Assembly: GCF_050113635.1 (NCBI RefSeq)
Contig: NZ_JBNJLT010000001.1
Span: forward strand, 620,001 to 684,000
Direction of reading: 5' to 3'
Source of the DNA: Marinimicrobium sp050113635
Lineage (GTDB): Bacteria > Pseudomonadota > Gammaproteobacteria > Pseudomonadales > Cellvibrionaceae
Length of the DNA stretch: 64,000 nt
Part shown: positions 17,398 through 26,378 of the stretch, piece by piece
Layout: every line of letters begins with the position of its first letter
Position numbering within the stretch: position 1 is the first letter of the stretch
Notes under the pieces: model-generated
What the model was told of the DNA's origin: nothing
Seen by the model: the letters and a program-made list of their open reading frames with translations, nothing else
Database searches by the model: none
Made by a program: the position numbers and the translations under genes

Positions 17398-18510
17398 TCA
17401 GCCTTCCGGATCGGGGCGAGCGGTAATGCGCCAGTCATGCCCCACCGCGCGGATATCCTCAATCTTTAACGGCAGCTGGGCCGCCATGCTGTCCAGAGGT
17501 AACTGGAACAGGGGCCGGGCGTTGCTGCCCAGTAGCTTGGGCGCCATATACACGATGATCTCATCGAGCAAGCCCTGCCCGAGAAACGCACCGGCCAGCG
17601 TAGCCCCGGACTCCAGCAGGACCTCGTTGCACTCCCGTCGGGCCAGCTCCGTCAACAGCGCCGTCAGATCAATTCGATTCCGGGGCCCCGGCAGTGCCAG
17701 GGTTTCTACCTGTGCGGGCCACGGTGCCTGCGACGCCATATTCCCTACCAGCAACACCGGCCCCGGTTGCTCCAGCAACGTGGCGCCGGGCGTCATGCGT
17801 CCCCTTGAATCCAGTACCACGCGCAGTGGCTGACGACGGGCAATGGCATCGGCGTTGTCCAGTCCAAGCTCCGTCGCGCGCACGGTCAGTGAGGCATGAT
17901 CCATCAATACGGTATCGATGCCACTGATAATCGCGCAACTGCGGGCGCGCAGCCGCTGGACGTCTTCCCGCGCGCGCCGCGCGGTCACCCATTTACTTTC
18001 GCCACTGGCCATCGCGGTGCGTCCATCCAGGCTCATCGCCAGTTTGCAGCGTACCCAGGGGCGGCCACGCTCCATCCGCGAAATAAAGCCGGGATTCAAC
18101 GCCCGGGCTTCATCTTCCATCAGCGGGCCTTCCACCACAACCCCGGCAGCGCGCAACCGCTGGATGCCCTCTCCCGCCACCTGCGGGTTGGGGTCTTCCA
18201 TACCAAACACCACTCGCGCCACGCCTGCGTCAACCAACGCCTGGCTACAGGGTCCGGTACGGCCAGTGTGATTGCAGGGCTCCAGTGTCACATAGGCGGT
18301 GGCACCGCGTGCCTTTTCGCCCGCGTGGCGCAGGGCGTTGATTTCCGCGTGCGCCTCGCCCGCCCGCTCATGCCATCCGTCGGCCAACCACTGCTCGCCG
18401 TGCGCCATCACGCATCCCACCCGAGGGTTGGGCATGGTGGTGTAGATGCCCCGCTCCGCGAGACGGAGCGCACGGGCCATAAACCGGCTGTCGTTATCGG
18501 TCAACGGCAT
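17398..18510 (-). CDS. ribD: Bifunctional pyrimidine deaminase/reductase RibD
   Basis: The 370-residue protein has an N-terminal deaminase domain (1-145) with zinc ligands in HAEINAL (His54) and EPCNHTGRTGPC (Cys79, Cys88). The reductase domain follows from about 150, with RPWVRCKLAMSLDGRTA and LLESGATLAGAFL. It performs the second and third steps of riboflavin synthesis. Only three bases separate it from the nrdR stop, so nrdR-ribD are likely co-transcribed. Confidence 0.97.
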   Translation of the reverse strand: MPLTDNDSRFMARALRLAERGIYTTMPNPRVGCVMAHGEQWLADGWHERAGEAHAEINALRHAGEKARGATAYVTLEPCNHTGRTGPCSQALVDAGVARVVFGMEDPNPQVAGEGIQRLRAAGVVVEGPLMEDEARALNPGFISRMERGRPWVRCKLAMSLDGRTAMASGESKWVTARRAREDVQRLRARSCAIISGIDTVLMDHASLTVRATELGLDNADAIARRQPLRVVLDSRGRMTPGATLLEQPGPVLLVGNMASQAPWPAQVETLALPGPRNRIDLTALLTELARRECNEVLLESGATLAGAFLGQGLLDEIIVYMAPKLLGSNARPLFQLPLDSMAAQLPLKIEDIRAVGHDWRITARPDPEG

Positions 18511-18513
18511 GGC

Positions 18514-18984
18514 TTAGATTTTGGCTCCGGGCTCGTGGCGCTCCAAACGGTCAATTTCTTCCCGGAACTCGTTCAGGTCTTTAAAGCGCCGGTAAACAGA
18601 CGCAAAACGCACATAGGCCACTTCGTCCAGCTTGCGCAATTCTTCCATGACTTTTTCGCCCACCCGCAAAGACGGCACTTCCCGCTCGCCGGTGGCCTGG
18701 AGGAAATGCTTGATCTGGTTAAGGGCGGATTCGATGGATTCGATGCTAACCGGCCGTTTTTCCAGCGCGCGCAGCAGTCCCGCTCGCAGCTTGGCTTCAT
18801 CAAAGGGTTCGCGCGTACCGTCTTGTTTGATGATGCGCGGCATCACCAACTCGGCCACTTCATAAGTGGTAAAACGCTCGCTGCAGGACAGGCATTGGCG
18901 ACGACGACGAATCTGATCGCCTTCGGCCACCAGCCGGGAATCGACAACTTTGGTTTCTTCGGCGCCGCAGAAAGGACAGTGCAT
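18514..18984 (-). CDS. nrdR: Transcriptional repressor NrdR
   Basis: The 156-residue protein has an N-terminal zinc ribbon MHCPFC (Cys3, Cys6) and CLSC (Cys31, Cys34), followed by an ATP-cone domain (about 47-140, VMPRIIKQDGTREPFDEAKL). NrdR senses dATP/ATP and represses ribonucleotide reductase operons by binding NrdR boxes. No nrd genes are in this window, so its targets lie elsewhere. It heads the rib run; 81 bases separate its start from the GntR gene's stop and must contain its promoter. Confidence 0.97.
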   Translation of the reverse strand: MHCPFCGAEETKVVDSRLVAEGDQIRRRRQCLSCSERFTTYEVAELVMPRIIKQDGTREPFDEAKLRAGLLRALEKRPVSIESIESALNQIKHFLQATGEREVPSLRVGEKVMEELRKLDEVAYVRFASVYRRFKDLNEFREEIDRLERHEPGAKI

Positions 18985-19065
18985 GGCACAGGGGCCTCGT
19001 GGCTAATAAAACTGCGCGCATCTTAGCACAGTTTGCCGCGAACGCCCCAGAATCGGTCACTCCAA

Positions 19066-19794
19066 TCAGGCTTCGGGCACGGCCTGCCCGACCTTGGCCA
19101 ACTCGTCTTCGATAAACGTCAGCGCCTCATCAATCAACACCAGCATCGCCGCTTTGGCCCGTCCGGCGTTGCGATTGCGGATGGCGTTGTACACTTTCGC
19201 GTGATCCTCAATCACGGCGGCGTGGTCGCCCTTGATCACGTTGGTGTGCCGAATACTGACATTAAGCGCTGTCTGGATGAAGTCGCGCAAACGGATATAG
19301 AAGCGGTTCCGGCTGGCGAACAGGACGCTGACATGGAAATCGATATCCGCCTGCAACGCCTCCTCCGGGCGACTGGCCAGGCGCATGCCTTCCAGCGCGT
19401 CCCCAATGCGCTCAATATCAGCATCATCGGCGAAGCGAGCGGCCAAAGAGGCGGCCTCGGGTTCAATAGCGATACGCATCTGCAAAAATTCACGCAGCAC
19501 GTTCATGGAGGGATTGCCTTCAAGCGACCAGCGCAACAGGTCGGAGTCGAAAATATTCCACTCCTGTTCGGGCAGAATCCGGATTCCCTGGCGGGGACGG
19601 CTGGAAATCAGCCCTTTGGCCGAGAGCATTTTTACCGCTTCGCGCACGGCGGTGCGGCTGACACCGAACTGCTCGCACAATTCTGCCTCGGTGGGCAGGC
19701 TTTCGTCCTTGGGATAAACACCACAGACAATGGCTTTCCCCAGCTCCTGAGTCATGCGCTGGGACAGGTTAAAGTTGCGCTCGAATACGGCCAT
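19066..19794 (-). CDS. GntR-family transcriptional regulator, FadR/FCD type
   Basis: This 242-residue protein has an N-terminal winged helix-turn-helix (about 10-75) with the typical LPTEAELCEQFGVSRTAVREA and GLISSRPRQGIRI. The FCD ligand domain follows, with the metal-binding Asp and His in ADIDFHVSVLFASRN and a later His. The WNIFDSDLLRWSLEG linker resembles DgoR/UxuR-type sugar-acid regulators. It sits at the boundary of the sugar island, 212 bases after the GH97 gene, so it may control that island in response to a sugar acid. That is inference, and the ligand is unknown. Confidence 0.93.
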   Translation of the reverse strand: MAVFERNFNLSQRMTQELGKAIVCGVYPKDESLPTEAELCEQFGVSRTAVREAVKMLSAKGLISSRPRQGIRILPEQEWNIFDSDLLRWSLEGNPSMNVLREFLQMRIAIEPEAASLAARFADDADIERIGDALEGMRLASRPEEALQADIDFHVSVLFASRNRFYIRLRDFIQTALNVSIRHTNVIKGDHAAVIEDHAKVYNAIRNRNAGRAKAAMLVLIDEALTFIEDELAKVGQAVPEA

Positions 19795-19968
19795 TTCGGG
19801 GTTCCATGTCGGGATTGGGCTTCAAGGCTGCAAAGGTAGCGTGTTCAATGCCAAAGTTCAATAAAGAGATTATCGGATAATAGGACTTAATAGCAGAAGG
19901 ACTTTAAGGACTAAATCAACGCAGGCAGGCTCCCATCCCCCCGGAAACACTGCGCTTGAGAGAGAGAG

Positions 19969-20002
19969 GGAGGGAGAACCGCTGGCAACCGGTTCTCCCT
20001 CC
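19969..20002 (-). terminator. Hairpin after the GH97 gene
   Basis: GGAGGGAGAACC (19969-19980) and GGTTCTCCCTCC (19991-20002) form a 12-bp stem with a ten-base loop, starting four bases after the GH97 stop. On the transcribed strand it is followed by a CU-repeat rather than a U run, so it may act with Rho or stabilise the mRNA end. Confidence 0.6.
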
Positions 20003-20006
20003 TGCC

Positions 20007-21950
20007 TCAGTGGTACGTGATGACAAAACCGCCCGTTGGCTGCATCGTCACTTCAACGTGGTCGGACGCGGTCACATCGCGCCGAACAAACGAGCGGGGC
20101 TCCGGCCCATCGGTGATCACGGTGCCGTTGCGGTCATTAAGGAATGACAGGTCCAGCGTCAAGGTCTGCTCCGACGCGGTGCCGTTAATGCCAGCGATGT
20201 ACCAGGCGCTGCCGGAACGGCGGGCAAATACCGCGTACTTACCCGGATAACCTTCCACAAGACGTGACTCATCCCACACCACCGGCACATTGCTCATAAA
20301 GTCCCTGACATACTCCGGGACTGTGTCCATGCCTTCGGGGGTTTCGACAATGTGTTCAATACCCGACAGGAAGACTACCGGCAGAGCCAGCTGCAAACCA
20401 TTTCGCGTCTTGCGCTGCACACTGGGATTTCTCAATGTATCGAACACGGTCGGGGTGTAGTCCATCGGGTCAAACACGTTGCGGGCAAAGGGCAGCATGG
20501 CCACATGGCTGGCTTCCAAATCCGCCGAGCCCTGGCCAAAGGTCACCATTTCCATACCGTGAACGGACTCCATCGTCATCATGTGCGGATAGGTACGGTG
20601 AATGCCCCGAGGCAACGTGGAGCCGTGGTGGTTGACCATCAAATGAAAGTCAGCGGCATCCTCAAGAATATCGCGATAATACGCCATGGAGGATTGCCCA
20701 TCGCCAGGGAAGAAATCAATCTTCACGCCGCGCACGCCCATTTCCTGCAAACGCGCAAATTCCTCGCGCCGGTCCTCACGGTTGACCAGCCGGCTTTTGG
20801 GCGAATAGGTGGTGGTATTCCAGTCGCCCGAGGAGTTGTACCAAAGGAATAATCCCACCTGTTTTTCCGCCGCATAGTCCACCAACTCCTGCATCCGCTC
20901 GTAGCCGATGGTACGGTCCCAGTTCACATCCACCAGCGAGTACTCCCAGCCCATATCGGCGGCGTAATCGATAAACTGCTTTTGGATGTCATAGGTAATT
21001 GAGTCATCTTTCAGCAGTCCCCAGCTCCAGCTCGCCATGCCCGGCTCAATGAACGATTGATCCATATCGATTGCCGGTTCAGCCAGGTCTGTTCCCATAT
21101 GAGAGGCGGTGATTTTCGCCAGAGAACCCAGGGTGATCGTGCGCCAGGGCGAAGAGAAAGGACGCGTATCGTTGGCCATGAGACGCCCGCCCGTGAAGAC
21201 TTCGCCTTTCATGGGGCCATCAATGACATACTCGCCGTTGGGCGACTCGGCTTTTAAGCGCGAGGCGTGGAAATTGCTTTGCATGCCCACCTCGCTCAGC
21301 AAGACCCAGGTCTCACCCGTCTGGAAAAGCGCCGGGAATACCCACCCAGCCTCTGAGGGCGACGGCGTACCCACGGGAATTTCCATCTCGTAATGCTCTT
21401 CATAAGCCGGGTTAGTGCCCTCGAAGCCGGTTTTCACCACCTGCATCGGCTGCAACCAGGCTTGCGCTGATTCGGCGAAACGGAACGATGTGGTTTCCCG
21501 AATAACTTCAGTGACTTGATCGGACTCTCCCGGGAAGTGGTAGCGAAAGGCGATGCCGTCATTAGTCGCGCGAAACACAACTTCCATCAAGTCGCCCTGC
21601 GGGTTGGCAAACCGAATGCGGCGCTCGTTCGCGGTGTAGTCCACACGCCGTTGTTTGCCGTGGCTCAGACGGTACTGTTCGTCGACGACGGTCGGTGCAA
21701 ACACTTTTTCCAGAGTCAGCTGCCGGCTGAATTCGCCATCGGATAAGTTCATCCCCAGCGCCGAGGGCTCCATGATCGTCTGATCACGATAAAAAATGCG
21801 GTAGGAGGGCTCACCTTCCGCTCCCAAAGAAACGCTCACTCGCACATGACCATCCGGGCTGCTGAGCTCCAGCGGCTGTTGGGACGGTGACTGGCTTTGG
21901 CAGGCGCTCAGCAGCCAAATGGCAGACAGAATAAACAGAAAAGCCTTCAT
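20007..21950 (-). CDS. Glycoside hydrolase family 97 lipoprotein
   Basis: The 647-residue protein has a lipoprotein signal ending LLSAC (Cys17). An N-terminal beta-sandwich (to about 270) precedes a TIM-barrel with the GH97 signatures EYSLVDVNWDRTIGYERM, GLFLWYNSSGDWN and GVRGVKIDFFPGDGQ, then LMVNHHGSTLPRGIHRTYPHMMTMESVHG. A C-terminal beta-domain closes it. The Asp in KIDFF matches the nucleophile of retaining GH97 members such as the Bacteroides alpha-galactosidase, which favours alpha-galactosidase over the inverting SusB type. It would act on oligosaccharides at the outer membrane or in the periplasm. It lies 153 bases after the receptor gene, with a terminator between. Confidence 0.93.
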   Translation of the reverse strand: MKAFLFILSAIWLLSACQSQSPSQQPLELSSPDGHVRVSVSLGAEGEPSYRIFYRDQTIMEPSALGMNLSDGEFSRQLTLEKVFAPTVVDEQYRLSHGKQRRVDYTANERRIRFANPQGDLMEVVFRATNDGIAFRYHFPGESDQVTEVIRETTSFRFAESAQAWLQPMQVVKTGFEGTNPAYEEHYEMEIPVGTPSPSEAGWVFPALFQTGETWVLLSEVGMQSNFHASRLKAESPNGEYVIDGPMKGEVFTGGRLMANDTRPFSSPWRTITLGSLAKITASHMGTDLAEPAIDMDQSFIEPGMASWSWGLLKDDSITYDIQKQFIDYAADMGWEYSLVDVNWDRTIGYERMQELVDYAAEKQVGLFLWYNSSGDWNTTTYSPKSRLVNREDRREEFARLQEMGVRGVKIDFFPGDGQSSMAYYRDILEDAADFHLMVNHHGSTLPRGIHRTYPHMMTMESVHGMEMVTFGQGSADLEASHVAMLPFARNVFDPMDYTPTVFDTLRNPSVQRKTRNGLQLALPVVFLSGIEHIVETPEGMDTVPEYVRDFMSNVPVVWDESRLVEGYPGKYAVFARRSGSAWYIAGINGTASEQTLTLDLSFLNDRNGTVITDGPEPRSFVRRDVTASDHVEVTMQPTGGFVITYH

Positions 21951-22026
21951 TACTATTATGCTCCTTTACTAAACGAAGTTGCGATGATGTGACAGGGCGG
22001 GGAGGCCGGGCTCAACGATAAAAATG

Positions 22027-22047
22027 GCCCGCCCATAAAGGGCGGGC
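22027..22047 (-). terminator. Intrinsic terminator of the TonB-dependent receptor gene
   Basis: GCCCGCCC-ATAAA-GGGCGGGC makes an 8-bp GC stem 57 bases after the receptor stop. On the minus strand it is followed by CATTTTTATC, a usable U-rich tract. It should limit read-through into the GH97 gene. Confidence 0.8.
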
Positions 22048-22103
22048 AAAGCAAGCGCTCCAGACAAACCCAAACCTGATGTCGGGTCAAAATTGATTCG
22101 GCC

Positions 22104-24884
22104 TTAAAACTCGGCGCGAATCCCCACGGTGTAGCGGGGTCCTGTTTGCTCACGCAACAGAATGTGGTTGTCGTAACGGCCCACCTTCTGATACTTCTCG
22201 TCCGTGATATTTACACCTTCGACAAATACTGACAGTGTTTCACTCAATGCATAGCTCACGCGCGCATCCACTTGCTCGTAGTCTTCAACAAACGTCGGCT
22301 CGCCGCCAAAACCCACCGCTGTTTGCAGGAAGCGGTCACGCAGGTTCCAGGCCAGCCGGGCTTCAAAATTCCCCGCCTCGTAGAAGCCCACAACGTTGTA
22401 GGAGTTGCCAAGCCCTTCCAACGCAAAGGTCTGCGTCAGATCGCCGGTATCCAGTTCGGCATCACTGTCCACCAGCGTGGCATTCGCGGTGAAACCAAAG
22501 CCGCTCCAAAGCCCCGGCAAATAATCGAACGTGTGCTGGAAGCCAAGTTCCACACCATCCACCGTCGCTTTTTCCAGGTTGTCCTGCAAACTCACTTCAA
22601 AGATGGGGTTACCTTCGAACAGGTTATCCTGATCCTGAATTTCAAACGCCTGCTGCTGCACGGTGCTGACCAGGAAGTTGTCTACCTTTTTCTGGAAAAA
22701 CCCCACCGTCAAATAGCCACTTTCCTGGTAATACCATTCCAGTGCCACATCGAGGTTGTCGGAACTGTAGGGCTCAAGATTGGGGTTGCCGCTGCTGGCC
22801 TGCAGGTTGCCGGGCCGGGCGGAACCGACGGTGGTGCGCGGCGACAATGCGCCGAAAGGCGGACGTGTCAACGTACGGGACGCCGCAAACCGCGCCACCA
22901 GGTCATCGGTAATATTCAAGCGGGCATCCAAAGTAGGCAGCCAATCCTCGTAGGTATTATTGGCGCTCACTACCTGCTCGTTACCATCAACCACATCATA
23001 GCCTGTCGGGTCACTGGGAATTTCCCGAAGATCCAATAATGGAGCCGATATACCGTATGGCGTGGTTTCAGTGTCCACATACCGCAACCCGGTGTTCACA
23101 CTCCAGGGCATATCCGCCAGAACACCTGCGAAGTTCAGGTTAACGTAAAACGACAGGACTTCTTCATCAATTTCCGTCGAGGTGGACTGCTGGCGCAACG
23201 CATAGCCGCCCGCTTCATCCAGAGCCGCCTGGGTGGTGCCGGGCTCCAGCCCCGCAGCAGCGTCCATATCCGCCGCCGCTTCGGGGGTTTCGAGGTAGGA
23301 AATCAACCCGTCCAGATCGGCCGTTTGCCAGGTCAGCGGCACATCAATATCGCCGCCCATGTAGTTGCCGCCCTCTTCAGCCAGCCCTAAAAACTCGTTG
23401 GGTACATCGGCCAGATAACCGCAATAAATACAGGCATTGTCGGAAGTGCGGTTTGTGGTACTTTCGGACTCGTCGGAGTAATGCGCGCCGAACGTTACCG
23501 TTTTCAGAGCGCCCTTCTCGGCCTGCCACTCGAAGTCCACACGCTGTTCAAACAGGTCGTGCTCAATGTCAGCCGCGCCGCCCAGCGGGCCGCCACCAAT
23601 CCCGCGCATGAAAAAGTGCGCGTTGGGCAAATCGAGGTTGTTAATCTGCTCGTCGGTAACGCCACTGTAGGAGGGAATGCCATTTTCATCGTAGCTCAGC
23701 GTAAAGCCGTTTTCGCGAAAGCCAAATACGCCCACGTTCGTACCGCCGGCACCGCCGGACTCCGCCTTGGAGTAGCTGGTGTCAAAGGCCACATTCCATC
23801 CGGGTGCAAAATCCCAGTCGGCATTGAAACCAAACGCCTGTGACTCCGACGGTCGGCTACGTTCGGCAACCGAAAAGTCAGTGGCGGCATTTTGGTTTTG
23901 GGTAAACTCGATCGCCGTGCGATTCTCATCGAAAGTGGCGTCTGTAATAATGGAGGGCGTCACGAAAAATGTCAGGGTGTTGGACTGGGTCTGCACATCA
24001 AAGTCGTTGTACATCGCGTCCAGAGTCAGCGTGAGATTGTCCGTGGCTTCAAACTGCAAGGTGCTGTTGACGTTGAAGCGTTCCCGCTGCTCGTTAATCG
24101 GGCTGATATTAAACACCTGGGGAATAAAGAACTGGTCATCCGCACTGTAGCCCTGCTGCGCCAAGTCGTCGGCGATCAGCGACATGTCATCACGGGGGGC
24201 CGTGAGTATGCCATCCGTCAGGAAGCGCTCTATGCGGTTTTCACGCTTGTCATAACCCACGGACAACAATGCCCCAACGCGGCCGTCAGCAAACGTGTTG
24301 CTGACCATACCAAACAATTGAGGCGTGGTTTCCCCCGACAGGTCTTCATGCAGCGCCTTCACAGAACCCACCGCCTGGAAACTGCCAATATCCAGAGGGC
24401 GGGGCGTGTGCATCACAATGGTAGAGCCGATCCCACCCGACTGAAGCCGGGCTTGAGAGCTTTTATACACATCCACGCGGGATACCAGCTCCGCAGGAAG
24501 ATTGTCAAAGTTAAAAGAACGTGCGCCGGTATCCGACACCTGGCGACGACCATTGAGCAAAACGGTGTTGAACTGTGGGCCAAACCCGCGGACCGTGACG
24601 CTCTGCCCTTCCCCACCGCTGCGGTCAATGGAGACACCGGTGATGCGCTGAAGGGATTCGGCAATATTGGTATCGGGGAACTTGCCCAGGCTTTCGGAGG
24701 CGATGGAGTCAACCATAGCGTCGGAATTGCGCTTGATATCCATGGCTTGCTGAAGGCTGCTGCGAATCCCTGTGACGACGACTTCCTCCAGGGCCTGATT
24801 CGAAGCTTCTTGCGCCATAACCGCAGGACTTCCCACTACAACCGCGGATAGCGCGCTGGCTATTAAAGATCGTTTGAAAATCAT
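22104..24884 (-). CDS. TonB-dependent receptor (Xanthomonas-Caulobacter sugar type)
   Basis: The 926-residue protein has a 25-residue signal peptide ending AVMAQ, then EEVVVTGIRSSLQQAMDIKR as the TonB-box and plug start. The plug (to about 170) shows GKFPDTNIAESLQRITGVSI and TVRGFGPQFNTVLLNGR. A 22-strand barrel follows, closing with the aromatic end VGIRAEF. Such receptors import oligosaccharides across the outer membrane with TonB energy. Together with the GH97 gene downstream and galM upstream it suggests uptake of a galactose- or glucose-containing oligosaccharide. The 287-base upstream region is AT-rich (TATAATATATTATT near 24972-24985) and probably carries its own promoter. Confidence 0.95.
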   Translation of the reverse strand: MIFKRSLIASALSAVVVGSPAVMAQEASNQALEEVVVTGIRSSLQQAMDIKRNSDAMVDSIASESLGKFPDTNIAESLQRITGVSIDRSGGEGQSVTVRGFGPQFNTVLLNGRRQVSDTGARSFNFDNLPAELVSRVDVYKSSQARLQSGGIGSTIVMHTPRPLDIGSFQAVGSVKALHEDLSGETTPQLFGMVSNTFADGRVGALLSVGYDKRENRIERFLTDGILTAPRDDMSLIADDLAQQGYSADDQFFIPQVFNISPINEQRERFNVNSTLQFEATDNLTLTLDAMYNDFDVQTQSNTLTFFVTPSIITDATFDENRTAIEFTQNQNAATDFSVAERSRPSESQAFGFNADWDFAPGWNVAFDTSYSKAESGGAGGTNVGVFGFRENGFTLSYDENGIPSYSGVTDEQINNLDLPNAHFFMRGIGGGPLGGAADIEHDLFEQRVDFEWQAEKGALKTVTFGAHYSDESESTTNRTSDNACIYCGYLADVPNEFLGLAEEGGNYMGGDIDVPLTWQTADLDGLISYLETPEAAADMDAAAGLEPGTTQAALDEAGGYALRQQSTSTEIDEEVLSFYVNLNFAGVLADMPWSVNTGLRYVDTETTPYGISAPLLDLREIPSDPTGYDVVDGNEQVVSANNTYEDWLPTLDARLNITDDLVARFAASRTLTRPPFGALSPRTTVGSARPGNLQASSGNPNLEPYSSDNLDVALEWYYQESGYLTVGFFQKKVDNFLVSTVQQQAFEIQDQDNLFEGNPIFEVSLQDNLEKATVDGVELGFQHTFDYLPGLWSGFGFTANATLVDSDAELDTGDLTQTFALEGLGNSYNVVGFYEAGNFEARLAWNLRDRFLQTAVGFGGEPTFVEDYEQVDARVSYALSETLSVFVEGVNITDEKYQKVGRYDNHILLREQTGPRYTVGIRAEF

Positions 24885-25073
24885 TATCGTTTACCTCTTA
24901 TCATTATTTCACTGTCGCCCTTGGGGGCTTGTGTCTTGGTAGCGGGCTTGAAACGTCACCCGTCTCCGCTATTTATAATATATTATTTCTATATCATCAA
25001 TATGAAAAATGGAAAATAGTTTCTTTAGCAGCCAATAGTCGGCTGTTCCTCGAATTTGCGGGCATTTATAATG

Positions 25074-25110
25074 AAAAAGGCGCCAATCACCCTTGGTGAT
25101 TGGCGCCTTT
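25074..25110 (-). terminator. Strong intrinsic terminator of galM
   Basis: A 16-bp stem (25076-25091 with 25095-25110) closes on a three-base loop, and on the minus strand it is followed by TTTTTCATT. It lies about 60 bases after the galM stop and separates galM from the receptor gene. Confidence 0.9.
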
Positions 25111-25171
25111 GGAAGGTCGCGAGCCGTTAGGTTAGAGGCTCACTGCAAAGGACAACGGCCCAGGGAACGAC

Positions 25172-26233
25172 TTACTGAGCGGAGAAACGAAAGCTCATCC
25201 GGGAGTAGTAGCGCTCCCCAGGCTGTAAAATGGTGCTGGGAAAACGGCTTTGGTTGGGAGAGTCCGGGAAGTGCTGAGGTTCGATGCAGAAAGCGCCATG
25301 GCGAACCTGTCGCTGCTTTTTGCCCACTACTGTGCCATCCAGAAAGTTACTGGTGTAAAGCTGGAAGCACGGCTCTGTGGTCCAGACCTCTAAAACCCGT
25401 CCGGAGTGCGGTTCATGCGCGCGCGCCGCAAAGACTTCTTCCCCGGCATTAGGCTTGTCTCGATCAATCACGAAGTTGTGATCATAACCACCATTGACCC
25501 GTTGGAGCTGGGGGTGGGCTTCGCCGATGCCCGCGCCCAGACGCTGCGGTTTTGTGAAGTCAAACGGCGTACCCTGCACGTTGGTCAGGTCACCTTCCGG
25601 AATCAGACCTTCATTGACGGGAGTGAACTGAGAGGCATTTAATTCCAGAATGTGTTCCAGAACGTTCCCCTGTGCCGCCAAATTAAAATAGCTGTGCTGG
25701 GTCAGGTTGACGGGCGTGGCCCGGGTTGTGGTGGCCTGGTATTCTGTGACCAGCCGATTGTCCGGCGTCAGTCGATAATCCACCTGCACCCGCAACTCTC
25801 CGGGATAACCCTGATCTCCATCCGGGCTTATCAGCGTTAAACGAACCCCAGCGTCGTCTCCGTTGTCCAGGGCTTCCATCTCCCAAAGTTTTTTGTCGAA
25901 ACCTTCCACCCCGCCATGAATGTGATTCTCGCCGTCGTTCTGATCCAGTTGGAAAGTTTCACCTCCCAGCGAAAAAGAACCCTTGGCAATCCGGTTACCA
26001 AAGCGTCCGATGATGGCACCAAAGTAAGGAGAGTCTGTGAAGTAGGGAGCCAGCTCATCAAACCCCAGAACCACATCCGCCAGTTCCCCATGTCGGTCAG
26101 GCGCAAAAAGATGCGTAATAATGCCACCGTAGTTCAGCAGCCGAACCTCCATACCCGCCGGGTTGGTGAGCACACATTGAGACACTGGCCGACCATCGGG
26201 CAAGGTTCCAAAAGGGGTAATAAGCACAGGCAT
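25172..26233 (-). CDS. galM: Aldose 1-epimerase (mutarotase)
   Basis: The 353-residue protein matches GalM with NYGGIITHLFAPDRHG, FGAIIGRFGNRIAKG, GENHIHGGVEGFDKKLW, the catalytic His in NLTQHSYFNLA and the catalytic Glu in FCIEPQHFPDSPNQ. It interconverts alpha and beta anomers of galactose, glucose or arabinose. There is no signal peptide, so it is cytoplasmic. AGAGGAA lies about eight bases before the ATG. It sits between two receptor genes and has terminators on both sides, so it is probably its own transcription unit within the sugar island. Confidence 0.96.
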   Translation of the reverse strand: MPVLITPFGTLPDGRPVSQCVLTNPAGMEVRLLNYGGIITHLFAPDRHGELADVVLGFDELAPYFTDSPYFGAIIGRFGNRIAKGSFSLGGETFQLDQNDGENHIHGGVEGFDKKLWEMEALDNGDDAGVRLTLISPDGDQGYPGELRVQVDYRLTPDNRLVTEYQATTTRATPVNLTQHSYFNLAAQGNVLEHILELNASQFTPVNEGLIPEGDLTNVQGTPFDFTKPQRLGAGIGEAHPQLQRVNGGYDHNFVIDRDKPNAGEEVFAARAHEPHSGRVLEVWTTEPCFQLYTSNFLDGTVVGKKQRQVRHGAFCIEPQHFPDSPNQSRFPSTILQPGERYYSRMSFRFSAQ

Positions 26234-26311
26234 AACACGATTCCTCTCGCGTGAAAAATGGCTAAATGGTATACCAGCCTATACGGCGTGGGCCAGCGGT
26301 AAACCGCAAAT

Positions 26312-26338
26312 AAAAAAGGCCAACCTTAAAGGTTGGCC
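26312..26338 (-). terminator. Intrinsic terminator of the frameshifted receptor gene
   Basis: GGCCAACC-TTAAA-GGTTGGCC forms the stem (26318-26338 region) and on the minus strand is followed by TTTTTTATTT. It lies about 40 bases past the restored receptor stop at 26379, which supports the idea that the original gene ended there. Confidence 0.87.
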
Positions 26339-26378
26339 AAGCCGGTCTCAACAGATTACGCGCTACCCCTCCAGCCGA

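Noticed and set aside
15103..17469. A 788-codon open frame on the plus strand opposite ribH, ribB and ribE
   Set aside because: It is antisense to three certain riboflavin genes, has low-complexity His/Gln/Arg-rich content and no recognisable domain. High GC at third positions produces such frames.
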